The notes under the pieces: model-generated
Database searches by the model: none
What the model saw: the letters and a program-made list of their open reading frames with translations, nothing else
What the model was told of the DNA's origin: nothing
Made by a program: the position numbers and the translations under genes
Source: Candidatus Vesicomyosocius okutanii
Lineage (GTDB): Bacteria > Pseudomonadota > Gammaproteobacteria > PS1 > Pseudothioglobaceae
Length of the DNA stretch: 64,000 nucleotides
Assembly: GCF_000010405.1 (NCBI RefSeq)
Contig: NC_009465.1
Coordinates: 310,001 to 374,000, forward strand
Direction of reading: 5' to 3'
Part shown: positions 19,393 to 31,600 of the stretch, in pieces
Layout: each line of letters starts with the position of its first letter
How positions within the stretch are numbered: position 1 is the first letter of the stretch

Positions 19393-21075
19393 ATGAAAAC
19401 AACGAAGCTTTTAATCCCGACTCAAAAAGAAGCGCCTAATGATGCAAAAATTATCTCGCATCAATTAATGATTCGTGCAGGACTTATTTCTAAATTAGCA
19501 TTGGGCCTGTATTCATACTTGCCAATAGGGATAAGAGTATTACAAAAAGTTGAGAATATTATTCGACAAGAAATGAATAAATCAGGTGCTCAAGAGGTGT
19601 TAATGCCAATTGTTCAACCTGCAGAGCTTTGGAAAGAATCTGGTAGGTGGAATAAATATGGTGCTGAATTATTGCGTTTTATCGATCGCCACCAACGTGA
19701 ATTTTGTTTGGGACCAACGCACGAAGAAGTGATTACGCATTTGGCAAGGCAATATTTGCGTAGTTATAAGCAATTGCCAATGAATTTTTATCAAATTCAG
19801 ACTAAATTTAGAGATGAAATTCGTCCTCGTTTTGGAGTAATTCGTATGCGTGAATTTATCATGAAGGATGCGTATTCATTTCATATTGACGAGGCCTCTT
19901 TACAAGAAACTTATGAGGTGATGTATAAAACTTATTGTAATATTTTTAATCGATTAGGTCTTAATTATCGTATAGTTTTAGCAGATTCTGGCTCAATTGG
20001 GGGGAATACTTCACATGAATTTCATGTATTGGCAGATAGTGGAGAGGATACTATTTGTTTTTCAGATAAGTCAGATTATGCAGCTAATATCGAAAAAGTT
20101 ACTTTTTTTAAACAAGAAAAAACTTGTCAGTCTACAATGGTTGAATCAAAAGTTCTAACTAAGGAAAAAACTAGTATTGAAGATGTTTCTAAGTTTTTGA
20201 ATGTTAAAAAGGTAAATTGCGTTAAAATTTTGATAATTAAAATTAAAGATGGCTTTAAGGCCTTAGCGTTACGCGGTGACCATGAGTTAAATGAAATCAA
20301 AATACATAACTTATTTGGTGATTTTGAGTTTTCAACAAATAATGAAATTAAGAATTTAGGTTTAAAGAAAGGCTTTATAGGTATTAAAAATTTAGATATT
20401 GATTTGATTGTTGATTATTCAGCCAGTGTGTTGTGTGATTTTGTTTGTGGTGCTAACGAGTGTGATTATCATCTAATAGGTGTTAATTGGCAAGGTATTA
20501 AATTTATTGATGCTGATTTACGTAATGCTGTAGATGGGGATTATTCTCCAGATGGAAAAGGAAAGTTGATGATTAAGCGTGGTATTGAGGTAGGGCATAT
20601 TTTTCAGCTAGGTACTAAGTATTCTAGTGTTATGAAAGCTAATGTTATTGGGGAGTCTGGTAAAGCAGTCACAACCACAATGGGATGTTATGGTATTGGT
20701 GTAACTCGTATTATTGCAGCTTTTATTGAACAAAATCATGACGATAAAGGGATTATTTTCTCTCAAGCGATTGCGCCTTTTCAAATTGTTATTGTCCCGA
20801 TTAATTACAATAAATCTACTCGTGTAAAAGCATTGGCTGATAGGCTTTATCAGCAGTTTATTAAGGCAAGTATTGATGTTTTGCTGGATGACAGAAAAGA
20901 GCATGTAGGTATTATGTTTGCTGATTCTGAACTACTTGGTATTCCACACAGAATAGTAATTAGTGATACTCATGCTGACAATGGAAGTGTGGAATATAAA
21001 GCTAGAAATAAGACAAATAAAATAGAAGTAAAATTTGATGATGCTTTATCATTTATTCAAACTAAGATGATATAA
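19393..21075 (+). CDS. proS: Prolyl-tRNA synthetase (bacterial editing type)
   Basis: Class II synthetase of the bacterial type with an inserted editing domain, 560 residues against the usual 570. Motif 2 is seen in FRDEIRPRFGVIRMREFIMKD, and motif 3 in GCYGIGVTRIIAA. The editing domain lies between about residues 220 and 385. The C-terminal anticodon-binding domain ends with VLLDDRKEHVGIMFADSELLGIPHR. It starts 34 bases from the divergent M50 protease and ends 6 bases before psd, so proS and psd are likely one transcript. Confidence 0.95.
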   Translation: MKTTKLLIPTQKEAPNDAKIISHQLMIRAGLISKLALGLYSYLPIGIRVLQKVENIIRQEMNKSGAQEVLMPIVQPAELWKESGRWNKYGAELLRFIDRHQREFCLGPTHEEVITHLARQYLRSYKQLPMNFYQIQTKFRDEIRPRFGVIRMREFIMKDAYSFHIDEASLQETYEVMYKTYCNIFNRLGLNYRIVLADSGSIGGNTSHEFHVLADSGEDTICFSDKSDYAANIEKVTFFKQEKTCQSTMVESKVLTKEKTSIEDVSKFLNVKKVNCVKILIIKIKDGFKALALRGDHELNEIKIHNLFGDFEFSTNNEIKNLGLKKGFIGIKNLDIDLIVDYSASVLCDFVCGANECDYHLIGVNWQGIKFIDADLRNAVDGDYSPDGKGKLMIKRGIEVGHIFQLGTKYSSVMKANVIGESGKAVTTTMGCYGIGVTRIIAAFIEQNHDDKGIIFSQAIAPFQIVIVPINYNKSTRVKALADRLYQQFIKASIDVLLDDRKEHVGIMFADSELLGIPHRIVISDTHADNGSVEYKARNKTNKIEVKFDDALSFIQTKMI

Positions 21076-21081
21076 AAAATT

Positions 21082-21894
21082 ATGATCTGGTGGCAATACG
21101 TTATTCCTCAGCATTGGCTATCAAAGTTAATGTTCCGTTTTGCACGCATTAAAAATGTTTGGTTTAAAAATAAGTTTATCACTTGGTTTGTTAAGTCTTA
21201 TCAGATTAATCTATCCGAGGCAGTACGTGAAAATATTAAAGATTATCAGAATTTTAATGATTTTTTTACTAGAGAATTAAAACCAGATGCTAGAAAGATT
21301 GCTAAAAGTTTGATTATTTGTCCTGTTGATGGTAGAGTATCGAAGGTTGGTAATATCAATAGCACTCAGATTATCCAGGCTAAAAATCATAGATATAATG
21401 TTGAACAATTGTTGGGTAATGATATTAGAAGTGCTGAGTTTAAGGTAGGGTTTTTTGCTACTATTTATTTATCACCTAAAGATTATCATCGTATTCATAT
21501 GCCTTATGATGGCAAATTAATTTCAATGAGCTATATTTTAGGTGATTTGTTTTCAGTGAATCAAGTTACTACTGAAAATATAGATGGATTATTCGCTAGG
21601 AATGAACGTGTTGTATGTTATTTTGAGACTGAATTTGGTTTGTGTGCATTTATTCTAGTAGGTGCTATTTTTGTAGGTTCAATGGAAACTGTTTGGCATG
21701 GTCAAATTAATCCGCCTTTTCAAAAACGGATACAGCATTTTTCTTATTTAAATCAAACTATTGAACTTAAAAAAGGCGAAGAAATGGGTCGGTTTAATAT
21801 GGGTTCAACTGTGATTATGTTGATGTCAAACCAAATTAATAAATTTATTTTAAAAGAGACTGAAATGGTTAGAATGGGACAGGCTCTAATTTAG
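21082..21894 (+). CDS. psd: Phosphatidylserine decarboxylase proenzyme
   Basis: Makes phosphatidylethanolamine from phosphatidylserine at the inner membrane. At 270 residues it is slightly short of the usual 280-320. NDFFTRELKPDAR, the PVDGRVS region and the catalytic-site histidine in YHRIHMPYDG are present. The self-cleavage site, usually LGST, reads MGST here at about 240-243; the serine that becomes the pyruvoyl group is kept. The 3' end overlaps the convergent CNNM gene by 26 bases. Confidence 0.93.
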   Translation: MIWWQYVIPQHWLSKLMFRFARIKNVWFKNKFITWFVKSYQINLSEAVRENIKDYQNFNDFFTRELKPDARKIAKSLIICPVDGRVSKVGNINSTQIIQAKNHRYNVEQLLGNDIRSAEFKVGFFATIYLSPKDYHRIHMPYDGKLISMSYILGDLFSVNQVTTENIDGLFARNERVVCYFETEFGLCAFILVGAIFVGSMETVWHGQINPPFQKRIQHFSYLNQTIELKKGEEMGRFNMGSTVIMLMSNQINKFILKETEMVRMGQALI

Positions 21895-23128
21895 TTATTT
21901 TAACCAATTTAATAGTTTGGTTAGAAATTTGCATAATTTCGATTAGTATGTTGTTAATTTTTAAACTAACATCACGTTTCGGAATGCTTTGTAATGTCTC
22001 TAAGATTAAGCCATTTAATGTTTTTGCGTTAGTAACGGATAAGTTTAATCGTAATAAATTATTTAACTCTCGTATATTAATTCTAGGATCAACTAAGTAA
22101 CTACCATCTTTCTGTTTGGTAATTTCATCAATACTCTCATTTTGGTTTGAAGTGAACTGTCCTACAATTTCTTCTAGAATATCTTCTAATACGATCATAC
22201 CACGTACTTCTCCGTATTCATCTACAATTAAACCTAGTCGTCTTTTTTGTTGTTGAAAATGTGCTAATTGGTGGGCAAGGCTAGTACCTTCTGGTACAAA
22301 ATAAGGCTTGTGAATCAATGCTAACGCATTGTCAATACTGAAATTACCCTTGGCATATAGATTTACAATATCACGCATATGCAATACGCCAGTAATATTG
22401 TCACTTGATGTGTCGTAGGTGATAAGCCTAGTATGTTGTATACGTTGTAATTGTTTTAAAATTTTATCAGGTTTGTTAATATCTATACTAATTAACTCGT
22501 GTCTAGGAATCATAATATCTTCGACTTTGACTTTTTCTAGGTCAATAATATTGAGTAACATTTTTTGATAATTAGAGGCAATAACAGGTTTAGCATCGCT
22601 AACCACCATTTTTAACTCTTCTGAACTAACAAGGTTATTGTTTGTTTCACTTTTTATACTAAATGTTGTCAATATTATTTTTGATAATTGAGCAATTATC
22701 CAAACAAAAGGTTTAAATATTTTAATTAACGATTCAATAATAATGGAGACTGGTAAAGCAATTTTTTCAGGGTTTTTAGCGGCAAATGTTTTTGGTGTTG
22801 TTTCTGCAAAAACTAAGATAATAAAAGTTAATGTTAAAGAGGCTAATACAATTGAACCTTCGCCCCATAGTTTAATGGCTAGTATTGTAGTAATACTAGA
22901 GGCAAAAATATTAACTAAGTTATTTCCTAATAGGATTGTTCCAATTAGACTATCCAAGTTATTAAGTAAATGTTCGGTACGTTTTGCATTTTTATTGTTT
23001 CTGCTTAAGACTTTAAGACGATAGCGATTAATTGCCATCATTGATGTTTCAGTACTAGAGAAAAATGCAGAACTTAGTATCAATCCAAAAAGTATAATAC
23101 TAAGCCAAAAAATTGAGAGTGATTCCAA
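21869..23128 (-). CDS. CNNM/CBS-domain transporter of the CorB/HlyC type
   Basis: A 419-residue inner-membrane protein. Residues 1-180 form the CNNM (DUF21) membrane domain with four hydrophobic segments, including the typical SAFFSSTETSMMAINRYRL. A pair of CBS domains follows at about 195-320 (MIPRHELISI; VVDEYGEVRGMIVLEDILEEIVGQ), and a CorC/HlyC C-terminal domain ends the protein. The family is linked to magnesium or cobalt efflux and homeostasis; the older label haemolysin is misleading. It lies 36 bases downstream of eno on the same strand and overlaps psd tail to tail. Confidence 0.9.
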   Translation of the reverse strand: MESLSIFWLSIILFGLILSSAFFSSTETSMMAINRYRLKVLSRNNKNAKRTEHLLNNLDSLIGTILLGNNLVNIFASSITTILAIKLWGEGSIVLASLTLTFIILVFAETTPKTFAAKNPEKIALPVSIIIESLIKIFKPFVWIIAQLSKIILTTFSIKSETNNNLVSSEELKMVVSDAKPVIASNYQKMLLNIIDLEKVKVEDIMIPRHELISIDINKPDKILKQLQRIQHTRLITYDTSSDNITGVLHMRDIVNLYAKGNFSIDNALALIHKPYFVPEGTSLAHQLAHFQQQKRRLGLIVDEYGEVRGMIVLEDILEEIVGQFTSNQNESIDEITKQKDGSYLVDPRINIRELNNLLRLNLSVTNAKTLNGLILETLQSIPKRDVSLKINNILIEIMQISNQTIKLVKITKLEPVPF

Positions 23129-23164
23129 TCCAATTGTACTAACTTGCTATATAAAGCAACAAGT

Positions 23165-24768
<1,604 letters not shown>

Positions 24769-25337
24769 ATGAAGATTATGAATATATTATATAGTAATTA
24801 TCAACAAGAGTTAGAACAATTCAAACAATGGTTTGAATTATCAAGCAATACCGATTTTAAGAAAAGTCATATTATCCGTTTCAAAAATATAAATAAATAT
24901 TAGCCTAAAAGGCAATAAAATAATTAATACCTTATTAGATAAATTATACCAAATTAGAAATAAGAGACTTTCACCTCTTACGGATAACAAAATATTATTA
25001 TCATGGAATGCACTAATGGTTCAAAGCTTCCTTAACGCAGGTGAAGCTTTTAATGAAGAAAAATACACCAAACTAGGAATAAACTTAGATAATTATTTAC
25101 ATACTCATTTCAATAAGAATAACCAACTTTACAGGGTATCAATTGACTCTAAACTTGGAACATTAGCAGTATTCGAAGACTATGCTTATTTATCTAATGC
25201 TTATCTATCTGTATTTGACCAAACTAATGATAAAAAATGGCTTGACAGAGTTATTACTCTTGTTAATGTAATGAATTAAAAATTTTGGGATAAACAATAC
25301 CATGGATTTAATATAAATTACCATACAGGCCTAAACT
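24769..25337 (+). pseudogene. yyaL: C-terminal remnant of a YyaL/SPATA20-type (DUF255) protein
   Basis: Three plus-strand pieces in different frames together read like the C-terminal part of a YyaL protein (thioredoxin-like domain plus six-hairpin glycosidase-like domain). Piece 1 (24769-24902) begins near MNILYSNYQQELEQFKQ and ends at TAG. Piece 2, after a frameshift, gives LLDKLYQIRNKRLSP, then D-N-K-I-L-L-S-W-N-A-L-M, then EDYAYLSNAYLSVFDQT, ending at 25279; the WNALM and EDYA motifs are family landmarks. Piece 3, after another shift, reads FWDKQYHGF up to a stop at 25337. The ATG at 25016 opens an 87-codon frame but that starts inside the conserved domain, so it is not a real gene. The N-terminal half is absent here; a complementary piece lies at 45.8 kb. 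Confidence 0.8.
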
Positions 25338-25918
25338 AGAATAGTCTTTATTATTAACATAACCATCCAAATAGTAAGCAAAATTAATATTTGTATATTG
25401 ATATTATGTATCATAGATATTTCTTTTATCTATTTGTACTCCATATAAAACATTAACTAAACTTCCTTGTATGCATTTCACCATGTTAGCTAATTATTTT
25501 CTTTTCTACAAAAATAACTTTTTTAAACTTAAAACAAGCCATTTGTTACTGCTACTATAATTGAATAAATTTATAACCTATAATAACATTAAGATACCAT
25601 AATATATTTTTATATAAACAATTTAACATGATTATTTTTTTACCACTACAGAGTATTTATTTATAAACAAATAAGATCTATATAGTGAGAGTAAAAAAAT
25701 ATTAAGACACCTACTTCTGTCCAATAAATAAAAGATACTGGAAATTATACTGAACTATAATCTTTGATTAATGTTAGCACCTGTTGAGGATTGTGAAGCT
25801 ACTTTAAGTTTATTTTTTTTCTAATCTCAGAACAGTTTAAAAAAGAAATAACACAAAATGATAATTAAACAAGTAAAATATTTATCAAACAGTACTCTAT
25901 TAAGTAAATTTTAGTTAT
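25338..25918. other. Gene-free 0.6-kb stretch after the yyaL remnant
   Basis: No frame stays open for long and no translated piece was recognised on either strand. It separates the yyaL remnant from the convergent RND gene. A GTAAAT...ATTTAC hairpin overlapping the RND 3' side could be a weak terminator for that gene. Confidence 0.55.
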
Positions 25919-28900
25919 TTACCCAAAAGTTTTTTTTAACCAATTAATTAACTCATGGTTAATTAAATACAAACAAGGTAATAGAACAAGTGTCATTAAC
26001 GTTCCAAATAACAAACCATAACCCAATGAAAGCGCCATAGGTTGTAAAATAAAATCTGTACCGCCAATGCCATAAGCAAGTGGTATTACACCTGCTAAGG
26101 TGGTTAATGTTGTTAACACAACAGCACGTAATCGATCTTTTGCACCTTGAGCAACCCATTTATAAACACTCATAGTAGACGCAAGTTTTACCTTTAAATA
26201 GTTCAGATGAGTAACCATTATTAAAGAATCGTTCACAATAACCCCTACTAATGCCAATGTACCCAATATTGCAAAAAAGCTAAGTGTTTCTCCATGAAGA
26301 AAAAAGGCCCAAATAACGCCAATAATAGAAAAAGGCACGGCAATTAAAACTAATATCGGTTGTGAATAGGAATTAAACAATAAAATTAATAATAAAAATA
26401 TAGAAAAAATTGCCATGATAAATGCCTTTTTAAAGCTATCCATTGTCTTTTTTGTATCTTTATTTCCTCCTTCGCTAGTCATCTGAATTGCAGGATACTT
26501 ACTAACTAAATCTAACTGCTTAAGCGCTTGACTGATAACTTCACCAGAAGTAGTTACTTCATCATCAACACTACCGCTAAACATGACTGAACGCTGCCCG
26601 TTAAAATGATTAAAGTTTGGTTCTCCTTTAATTTTTTTCAATGAAACAAATTGTTTAAGTGGTATGGGGCGACCTTGACGGTTGTTAATTTTTAGTAACG
26701 TTAAAAAATTCTTTGACTGTTTATCACTACCTAAATAAATTCTAAAATAGACATTATTATCGCCATAACGTACGCTAGTAACATTAGTGCCTGTAAAAAC
26801 TGCCTTTAAATAATCATCAACTACTGAAAAATCAACATCAAATCTAGACATTTTTTCAAAATCAATCACAACCTCAATGCGTGCTTTTCCTGATTCATCA
26901 TCTCGCTCAATGTTATCTATTCCATCAATACCTAATAATATTTTCTCTAAAGTATCAGCAGCATTCTGACGTTGAATATTATCACTACCTATTAAATTTA
27001 TTTCCACATCTTCACCTTGTGATGGACCTGGCCTACTTATTGAAAACTTTAATTCTTGTGCAAATTTTATATCCTTAACACGTTTTTTTAACTTAGCAAG
27101 TAAAGATTTAGATGTTTCTACTCTTATGCTAGAAGGTACAAGTTCAATACTAAACTTAGCTACATTAGTAAAATAATGACCAATATTATTGGTTAATGAA
27201 TCTAAATCCTCACCTACAACTTCTATAATAATTTTCTCTACTTGTTTGGAAATAGACTCTGTTCGTTCTAAAGAAGTACCAATAGGCATGTTTAATCTTG
27301 CATCAATACTATCTGCTCCCACTATGGGAAATTGTACATACTTCATTTGAGTTTTAGCAAAATACAAAGAACCTATAAGAACAATACTAAAAATAAAAAC
27401 AACACTATAACGCCATTTCAATACTTCTGTTAAAAAACCTTCAAACCAAACCTCAATACGCATAAACCATATTTTTTCTTTTGTTTTCTCATCACTACTA
27501 GCAAGATGTGCTGGCAATGCCAAACTAACTTCTAAAAAAGAAAGAGTCAAAGAAAAAATAACTACTAAAGGAATGACATAAATAAATTTACCCATTGTTC
27601 CGCTCATGAAAAACATCGAAGAGAAAGCCAAAATAGTAGTCAAAATTGTCGTTATCACAGGCGCAATAACACGCTTAAACCCAAGTATAGTAGACTGATA
27701 TCTGTCTTTTCCTAACTGTTTATAATGATGTATACTTTCTGCCACTACAATACTATCATCCACTACAATACCAAGTATTAAAATCATTGCAGCTAGCGAA
27801 ACAAGATTAATAGTCTCACCTGTTACACCTAATAAAGACACCGTGCCTAGAAGAGATACTGGTAAACCAATTGATACCCAAAAAGCCGTTTTAAACGATA
27901 AAAATAAAGCCAAAATAATTAGCACTAACAGTAAACCAATTAAACCATTATTGGTTACAATATTCAGTCTATTACGAACATGATTGGATTCATCTGATGA
28001 ATAAAAAAATTTCAAGCTAGTTGGATATTTAGCTTCTAACTCCAATACTTTGTCTTTGACTAAATCAACCGTAGTAATTACATCCGCATGTTCTTGTTTA
28101 TGGATACTCAAAATAAAACCTTTGGTACCATTCACACGAATAATAGAAGTCTCTTTCTTGTTCTCACTAGTAATTTTTGCAATATCTTTTAAACGAATAA
28201 CAGGTCCATCAAAAGTTGATTTAATAATCACATTACTAACAGCCTCAATCTCATCAAACTTAGCTAAAACAACAATAGTTTTTTCATTAATATCATTATT
28301 ATTACCAACAGTGTAACGTTTATTACGATTTTTAATCGCTTTAATTACTTGAGGCAAAGATAATTTATGTTGATATAGGCTATCAGGATTAACTCTAATT
28401 TGAAATTCACGATCAAGATAACCCTCTTTAATAACTTTTGAAACACCTTTAACTAACGACAAAGATTCACTCATATCATCGATAATATCCCTTAATACTT
28501 GGTAGGACAGGTTATCGCTACTAATATTAATTTTTAAAATACTTTTGAGTGAATTTTTCTGGTCAACTATCCAAGGGAAGCCATTAACCTCTTCAGGTAA
28601 AGACTTAATACGATTAACTACATTTCTAATTTCTTGCTTTAATGGCTCAATATCATCTACATCTTGGGAAAGTATTATGACAATACTAGACTTCCCCTCT
28701 TTAGAGGTTGAACTAAATTTATCAATCCCTGAAATACTTCTTAACTCGTCTTCAATTAGATTAGTGACATTCTGCTCAACATCTTCAGGAGAAGCACCAG
28801 GATATGCGGTTACAATAGTCATTACTTCAAAATCTACAGCTGGAAATTTATCCCTTTGAATGCTATTTAAAGTAAAAAGACCAAGCACAATAATGGAAAT

Positions 28901-28957
28901 CGTCAAAACCAATGCTAGCTTCTTCTGTTTAACAAAAAAAATAAGAATGTTATCCAT
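25919..28957 (-). CDS. RND-family efflux permease (AcrB/HAE1-like)
   Basis: A 1012-residue inner-membrane proton-driven exporter of the resistance-nodulation-division family. The usual plan is visible: a first membrane helix at residues 10-30, two large periplasmic loops and two blocks of six helices, with signature LAAMILILGIVVDDSIVVAESIHHY and GVIVNDSLIMVTHLNYL. The protein begins with the typical RDKFPAVDFEVMTIVTAYPGASPEDVEQNV. No membrane-fusion protein or outer-membrane channel gene is adjacent, which is unusual since these are normally in one operon. Substrate cannot be predicted. The reading frame is intact, so a partner encoded elsewhere is likely. Confidence 0.9.
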   Translation of the reverse strand: MDNILIFFVKQKKLALVLTISIIVLGLFTLNSIQRDKFPAVDFEVMTIVTAYPGASPEDVEQNVTNLIEDELRSISGIDKFSSTSKEGKSSIVIILSQDVDDIEPLKQEIRNVVNRIKSLPEEVNGFPWIVDQKNSLKSILKINISSDNLSYQVLRDIIDDMSESLSLVKGVSKVIKEGYLDREFQIRVNPDSLYQHKLSLPQVIKAIKNRNKRYTVGNNNDINEKTIVVLAKFDEIEAVSNVIIKSTFDGPVIRLKDIAKITSENKKETSIIRVNGTKGFILSIHKQEHADVITTVDLVKDKVLELEAKYPTSLKFFYSSDESNHVRNRLNIVTNNGLIGLLLVLIILALFLSFKTAFWVSIGLPVSLLGTVSLLGVTGETINLVSLAAMILILGIVVDDSIVVAESIHHYKQLGKDRYQSTILGFKRVIAPVITTILTTILAFSSMFFMSGTMGKFIYVIPLVVIFSLTLSFLEVSLALPAHLASSDEKTKEKIWFMRIEVWFEGFLTEVLKWRYSVVFIFSIVLIGSLYFAKTQMKYVQFPIVGADSIDARLNMPIGTSLERTESISKQVEKIIIEVVGEDLDSLTNNIGHYFTNVAKFSIELVPSSIRVETSKSLLAKLKKRVKDIKFAQELKFSISRPGPSQGEDVEINLIGSDNIQRQNAADTLEKILLGIDGIDNIERDDESGKARIEVVIDFEKMSRFDVDFSVVDDYLKAVFTGTNVTSVRYGDNNVYFRIYLGSDKQSKNFLTLLKINNRQGRPIPLKQFVSLKKIKGEPNFNHFNGQRSVMFSGSVDDEVTTSGEVISQALKQLDLVSKYPAIQMTSEGGNKDTKKTMDSFKKAFIMAIFSIFLLLILLFNSYSQPILVLIAVPFSIIGVIWAFFLHGETLSFFAILGTLALVGVIVNDSLIMVTHLNYLKVKLASTMSVYKWVAQGAKDRLRAVVLTTLTTLAGVIPLAYGIGGTDFILQPMALSLGYGLLFGTLMTLVLLPCLYLINHELINWLKKTFG

Positions 28958-29044
28958 AAACGTTTAATGAAAGAAATAACAGCAGTATACCATTAGCACT
29001 AATACTAATAATAAACAAGAAAAGTTACATTTTATTTAGTTTTT

Positions 29045-30847
29045 TCATGCACCTTTTCGTTCACTTACTGTTAATAAACGTTTACGAATACGAATATTAT
29101 GAGGTGTTACTTCTACTAATTCATCATTATCAATGAATTCTAGTGCTTTTTCTAGATCAAGTTTAATAGCAGGAGTTAATGATACAGCTTCATCAGTACC
29201 TGATGCACGTACATTAGTCAATTGCTTTCCCTTCATAACATTAATCATTAAATCTTGATAGCGTGTGTGAATACCAACCACCATACCTTCGTAAATATCA
29301 GTATTATGTTCTATAAAAAATTTCCCACTTTTCTGTAAATTAAAAATAGCGTAAGCGACTGCTTGTCCTTGATTCATAGAGATCAAAGAACCATTAGAAC
29401 GCTGACCAATTTCCCCTGGTTGTTGAAGTTTATAAGTATCAAAAGTTGCATTCATTAGACCTGTGCCTGTCGTTGCTATTAAAAATTCTGTTCTAAAACC
29501 AATCAAACCACGTGCAGGAATATTAAAGTCTAACCTTACTCTGCCATTACCATCTGGTATCATATTAGTTAGTTTAGCCTTTCGTTCGCCTAATTTTTTC
29601 ATCATAGTACCTTGATGTTGAATTTCTACATCAAGGCTTAAATCTTCGAACGGTTCACAAATTACTCCATCAATCTTTCTTAAAATAACTTGTGGACGAC
29701 CTACTGCCAACTCAAAACCCTCTCTACGCATAGTTTCAATTAAAATTGACAAGTGTAATACACCACGACCTAAAACAACAAATTCAGATGGATCTGATGT
29801 GTTTTCAACCCGAAGTGAAATATTGTAAATTAACTCTTTATCTAAACGATCACGAATATTTCGTGATGTGATAAATTTACCATCTTGTCCAGCAAATGGC
29901 GAATCATTCACACGAAATGCCATGGAAACAGTTGGTTCATCCACACTCAAAGGAGGTAACGATTCAATAGTTCCAGGGTCACAAATAGTATCTGAAATTG
30001 AAATATTTTTAATGCCTGTAATACATACAATATTACCTGCTTGTGCAGAATTAGTATCAATTTTATTTAATCCTAAAAATCCTTGCAAACTAGTAATTTT
30101 TGCCTTACGCTTACCACCATCAACACCCACAACAACAACTTGCATATTCTTTTTAATCGTACCACGAGTAATACGACCTATACTAATAGAGCCTACAAAT
30201 GAAGAATAATCAAGAGCAGTGATTTGCATTTGCAATGGTGCATCAATATCAACTTCTGGTGCTTTAACCTGTTTTACAATAGTCTCAAACATAGGTGTCA
30301 TATCACCTGAACGCGTATCATCGTCTAATGAAGCATAACCATTAATACCTGAGGCATAAATAATTGGAAAATCTAATTGCTTATCAGTTGCTCCTAGCTG
30401 ATCAAATAAATCAAATACTTGACCAATTACCCAATCAGGACGTGCTGCATCTTTGTCAATTTTATTAATAACAACAATCGGGTTCAAACCTTGCTCAAAA
30501 GCTTTCCTCGTTACAAAACGTGTTTGTGGCATTGGACCTTCTTGTGCATCTACAAGTAAAAGTACACTATCAACCATAGATAGAATACGTTCTACCTCAC
30601 CCCCAAAATCAGCATGACCCGGTGTATCTACAATATTAATATGGTAATCATACCATTTAATTGCAGTATTTTTACTAGAAATAGTAATACCACGTTCTTT
30701 TTCAAGATCATTTGAATCCATCATTCGATCACTTGACTCAAAACGAGCATCAAATGTTTGAGATTGCTCAAGTAATTTATCAACCAAAGTTGTCTTACCA
30801 TGGTCAACATGAGCAATAATAGCAATATTCCTTAATTTAGTATTCAT
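29045..30847 (-). CDS. typA: Ribosome-associated GTPase TypA/BipA
   Basis: Translational GTPase of the EF-G family, 600 residues, normal length. The G domain has [15 protein letters not shown] (G1) near the N-terminus, [14 protein letters not shown] (G3) and [10 protein letters not shown] (G4). EF-G-like domains II, III and V and the BipA-specific C-terminal domain follow. BipA helps 50S assembly and growth under stress. It is divergent from rlmE with 70 bases between starts, which must contain both promoters. Confidence 0.96.
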   Translation of the reverse strand: MNTKLRNIAIIAHVDHGKTTLVDKLLEQSQTFDARFESSDRMMDSNDLEKERGITISSKNTAIKWYDYHINIVDTPGHADFGGEVERILSMVDSVLLLVDAQEGPMPQTRFVTRKAFEQGLNPIVVINKIDKDAARPDWVIGQVFDLFDQLGATDKQLDFPIIYASGINGYASLDDDTRSGDMTPMFETIVKQVKAPEVDIDAPLQMQITALDYSSFVGSISIGRITRGTIKKNMQVVVVGVDGGKRKAKITSLQGFLGLNKIDTNSAQAGNIVCITGIKNISISDTICDPGTIESLPPLSVDEPTVSMAFRVNDSPFAGQDGKFITSRNIRDRLDKELIYNISLRVENTSDPSEFVVLGRGVLHLSILIETMRREGFELAVGRPQVILRKIDGVICEPFEDLSLDVEIQHQGTMMKKLGERKAKLTNMIPDGNGRVRLDFNIPARGLIGFRTEFLIATTGTGLMNATFDTYKLQQPGEIGQRSNGSLISMNQGQAVAYAIFNLQKSGKFFIEHNTDIYEGMVVGIHTRYQDLMINVMKGKQLTNVRASGTDEAVSLTPAIKLDLEKALEFIDNDELVEVTPHNIRIRKRLLTVSERKGA

Positions 30848-30917
30848 GTGTAGTAGGTTACTGTAAAAAAGATATTATTATCTCGTAAAATACTCTTCAA
30901 TATTAGGAATTATTAAT

Positions 30918-31550
30918 ATGTCAAAAAAAGACAGTTCAAGACGTTGGATGAGAGAGCATATCAACGATAAGTTTGTTAAAAATGCAAAAAAAGCAGGCTA
31001 TCGTTCTCGTGCTGTTTATAAGCTTATAGAGGTAATCAATAAAGAGAAATTTATCAAACCAGGAAATAAAGTAATTGACCTTGGTGCCGCTCCTGGCAGC
31101 TGGAGTCAAATGGCAATAAAAGCTGTAGGTAAATCTGGCCAAGTTATTGCCAACGATATATTGAACATAAAACCCATTGATGGAATTGATTTTTTACAAG
31201 GTGATTTCACTGAAAACAGTGTTTATGAAGCACTTTTAAATCTCACTATGAATCAAAAAGTTAATGTTGTCTTAAGCGATATAGCACCAAATATAAGTGG
31301 TCAACCCTCAGTTGACATTCCTAAATCTATGTACTTATGTGAACTAGCATTAGACATAGCAATTAAAAGCTTAACACCTTCAGGTTATTTTTTTGTCAAA
31401 GTTTTTCAAGGAGATGGATTTGATATGTTTGTTGAATCTTGCAGGACTTATTTCTCTTATGTCACCATTCACAAGCCAAAAGCTTCAAGAACAAGATCTA
31501 AAGAAGTTTACTTGCTTGCAAATAAATTAAAGCCAGCTAAGTTGATGTAA
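30918..31550 (+). CDS. rlmE: 23S rRNA 2'-O-methyltransferase RlmE (FtsJ/RrmJ)
   Basis: Methylates the 2'-O of U2552 in 23S rRNA using SAM. It has 210 residues. The start [30 protein letters not shown] is strongly conserved, the SAM site is [15 protein letters not shown], and the catalytic K-D-K-E set can be placed at the KL of YKL, SDIAPN, FVKVFQG and the C-terminal SKEVYLL. The ATG at 30918 follows TTAGGAATTATTAAT, with AGGA as ribosome-binding site. In E. coli it is followed by ftsH; here it is followed by ispB. Confidence 0.95.
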   Translation: MSKKDSSRRWMREHINDKFVKNAKKAGYRSRAVYKLIEVINKEKFIKPGNKVIDLGAAPGSWSQMAIKAVGKSGQVIANDILNIKPIDGIDFLQGDFTENSVYEALLNLTMNQKVNVVLSDIAPNISGQPSVDIPKSMYLCELALDIAIKSLTPSGYFFVKVFQGDGFDMFVESCRTYFSYVTIHKPKASRTRSKEVYLLANKLKPAKLM

Positions 31551-31600
31551 GTATTGGTTTTGCCAATAACCCATAACTACGCATGTGTAAAATAACTACT

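Noticed and set aside
21780..21830. MGST in place of LGST in Psd as a sign of inactivation
   Set aside because: The glycine, serine and threonine needed for self-cleavage are kept and the rest of the protein is intact, so activity is likely.
25016..25279. An 87-codon open frame starting at an ATG could be called a small gene
   Set aside because: Its sequence begins inside the conserved WNALM segment of the YyaL family and ends at a frameshift, so it is a part of a dead gene and not a separate protein.
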